Part shown: one piece after another, positions 27,997 through 28,758 of the stretch
Layout of the letters: every line of letters starts with the position of its first letter
Numbering within the stretch: the first letter of the stretch is position 1
From: a virus
Direction: 5' to 3' (one strand)
IMG/VR virus record: IMGVR_UViG_3300010354_000442
Coordinates: 1-28,758 of that record
Length of the DNA stretch: 28,758 bases
Program-made: the position numbers and the translations under genes
Notes under the pieces: model-generated
The model's input: the letters and a program-made list of their open reading frames with translations, nothing else
Told to the model about the DNA's origin: nothing
Database searches by the model: none

Positions 27997-28028
27997 GTAT
28001 CCGTCAAACCTGATGGCCTCCATAAACT
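27997..28028 (+). promoter_or_regulatory. late promoter copy 5, before the tail adaptor gene
   Basis: GTATCCGTCA (27997-28006), 16 bases, then TAAACT (28023-28028). The motif begins two bases after the stop of the repeat protein. The mRNA would have a leader of about 15 bases with CGGAG before the ATG at 28050. A CCTCCA/TGGAGG hairpin overlaps the -10 region. Confidence 0.78.
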
Positions 28029-28049
28029 GGAGGGCATCGGAGAAACCGC

Positions 28050-28679
28050 ATGCCGTCCATCGTCCAAATTTGCAACATGGCCCTAAGCCACATTGGTTCG
28101 GAGGCGCGCGTCGCCAGCTTGAGCCCCCCGGACGGCAGCGCCGAGGCGGGCTACTGCGCCGCGTTCTACGACCAGGCGCGCACCGAGATGATTGAGGCTG
28201 GCCAGTGGAACTTCGCGCTCAAGCGCGCCACGTTGGCCGAGGTCACGAACGCCAGCACCACCTGGGCCTACGCCTACGCGCTGCCGTCCGATTGCTTGCG
28301 CGCCCTGCGCATCATGCGCCCTGGCGTGGGTTTGACGGTGTTCACCGAGGACCAGGTGGAGTACAGCCCCAACGACGGCGACACAGCGGAGTTCACCATC
28401 GAGGGTGATGTGGCCTACACCAACGAACCCGAGGCGGTGCTGCTGTACCTGCGCGACGTGACCGACCCCAACAGTTTCACGCCCAGCTTTACGGGCGCAC
28501 TGTCGTACATGCTGGCCGCGTACCTGGCGGGCCCCATCATCAAGGGCAGCGAGGGCCTGCGCGTGGCCGACGGCATGCGCGAGCGGGCCACGGCTATGGG
28601 CGGGGCGGCAGCGGCGACCAATGCTAACGCAGCGGGTGGCACCAACGAGTTCACCCCGTCACAACATCGGGCGCGCTGA
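28050..28679 (+). CDS. tail tubular protein A-like adaptor
   Basis: This 209-residue protein starts MPSIVQICNMALSHIGSEARVASLSPPDGSAEAGYCAAFYDQARTEMIEAGQWNFALKRATLAEV. It continues with WAYAYALPSDCLRALRIM. This is the characteristic pattern of T7 gp11-type tail tubular A proteins, which join the portal to the tail nozzle. The C-terminus is Ala/Asn-rich. It is the first gene after late promoter copy 5, and its stop overlaps the next start (TGATG). Confidence 0.88.
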   Translation: MPSIVQICNMALSHIGSEARVASLSPPDGSAEAGYCAAFYDQARTEMIEAGQWNFALKRATLAEVTNASTTWAYAYALPSDCLRALRIMRPGVGLTVFTEDQVEYSPNDGDTAEFTIEGDVAYTNEPEAVLLYLRDVTDPNSFTPSFTGALSYMLAAYLAGPIIKGSEGLRVADGMRERATAMGGAAAATNANAAGGTNEFTPSQHRAR

Positions 28680-28758
28680 TGGCAGTCAAAAACATTTGGC
28701 GCAGTTTCGCGGGCGGCGAGATTGCCCCCGAACTGGCGGGCCGCCTTGACCTGACCAA
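28679..28758 (+). CDS. 5' end of a tail nozzle-like structural protein (partial)
   Basis: The ATG at 28679 overlaps the adaptor stop. The visible part reads MAVKNIWRSFAGGEIAPELA followed by GRLDLT. An opening of SFAGGExxPELxGRxDL is typical of the large podovirus tail protein that follows the adaptor gene (nozzle or tail tubular B analogue). The rest is outside the window. Confidence 0.7.
   Translation, partial: MAVKNIWRSFAGGEIAPELAGRLDLT

Noticed and set aside
17765-28758. Diversity-generating retroelement, expected by analogy with phage BPP-1
   Set aside because: No reverse transcriptase ORF or template/variable repeat pair is visible in this window; it could lie outside.
1-28758. Integrase, attachment site, tRNA genes and insertion sequences
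   Set aside because: I looked for recombinase motifs, cloverleaf-like sequences and transposase frames and saw none; repeats present are gene-junction repeats, not insertion ends.

Overview
This window is part of a tailed-phage genome, or of a prophage. It has high G+C, very tight gene packing (most neighbours overlap by ATGA or TGATG) and no cellular housekeeping genes. The head module resembles that of the Bordetella phage BPP-1 group of podoviruses: a head-tail connecting portal, Bbp19-like protein, scaffold/protease-like protein, Gp7/Bbp17-type capsid protein, Bbp16-like cement protein and a tail-tubular adaptor. Base composition and small-protein families suggest a betaproteobacterial host (Burkholderiales), but that is inference. 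No integrase, reverse transcriptase, tRNA or CRISPR array was seen.

Layout. Positions 1-66 hold the 3' end of a rightward gene, probably from the late/lysis end of a circular or permuted map. From 12.8 kb down to 47, all genes run leftward. First comes a replication module: an unknown protein, a DUF2800 Cas4-like nuclease, an Enc34-type ssDNA-binding protein, an HNH endonuclease and a family A DNA polymerase. A terminator and a second promoter follow at 7.3 kb. Then comes an accessory operon with a VRR-NUC nuclease, many small zinc-ribbon and unknown proteins, a thermonuclease, an SNF2-like helicase and a DUF3310 protein. Rightward from 12.98 kb lie a Cro-like regulator, small proteins, a DNA methyltransferase, a two-TM protein and a primase-helicase. 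A 340-bp gap at 17.2-17.5 kb is packed with GTGCAACACG-type repeats and is a candidate replication origin. The late genes run rightward from there to the end: HTH protein, small terminase, 34-aa membrane peptide, large terminase, portal, capsid genes, several virion proteins, tail adaptor and the start of a nozzle-like protein.

Regulation visible in the sequence. A palindromic operator, TTTAGCA-NN-TGCTAAA, lies inside sigma70-type promoters at 7.3, 11.0, 12.8 and 13.6 kb, with weaker forms at 12.95 and 17.75 kb; the Cro-like protein is its likely ligand. A different promoter class, GTATCCGT(G/C)A, 16 nt, then a TANANT-like -10 box, occurs five times, only in front of late genes and with identical spacing. 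At three of these the start codon lies 6-7 nt after the -10 box, which implies leaderless mRNAs.

The accessory operon contains four pairs of short repeats that span gene boundaries (stop, ribosome site, start), suggesting that genes are shuffled through shared junction sequences. Two other structured elements stand out: a set of three hairpins between the ssDNA-binding and HNH genes, and interleaved inverted repeats in the leader of the methyltransferase gene.
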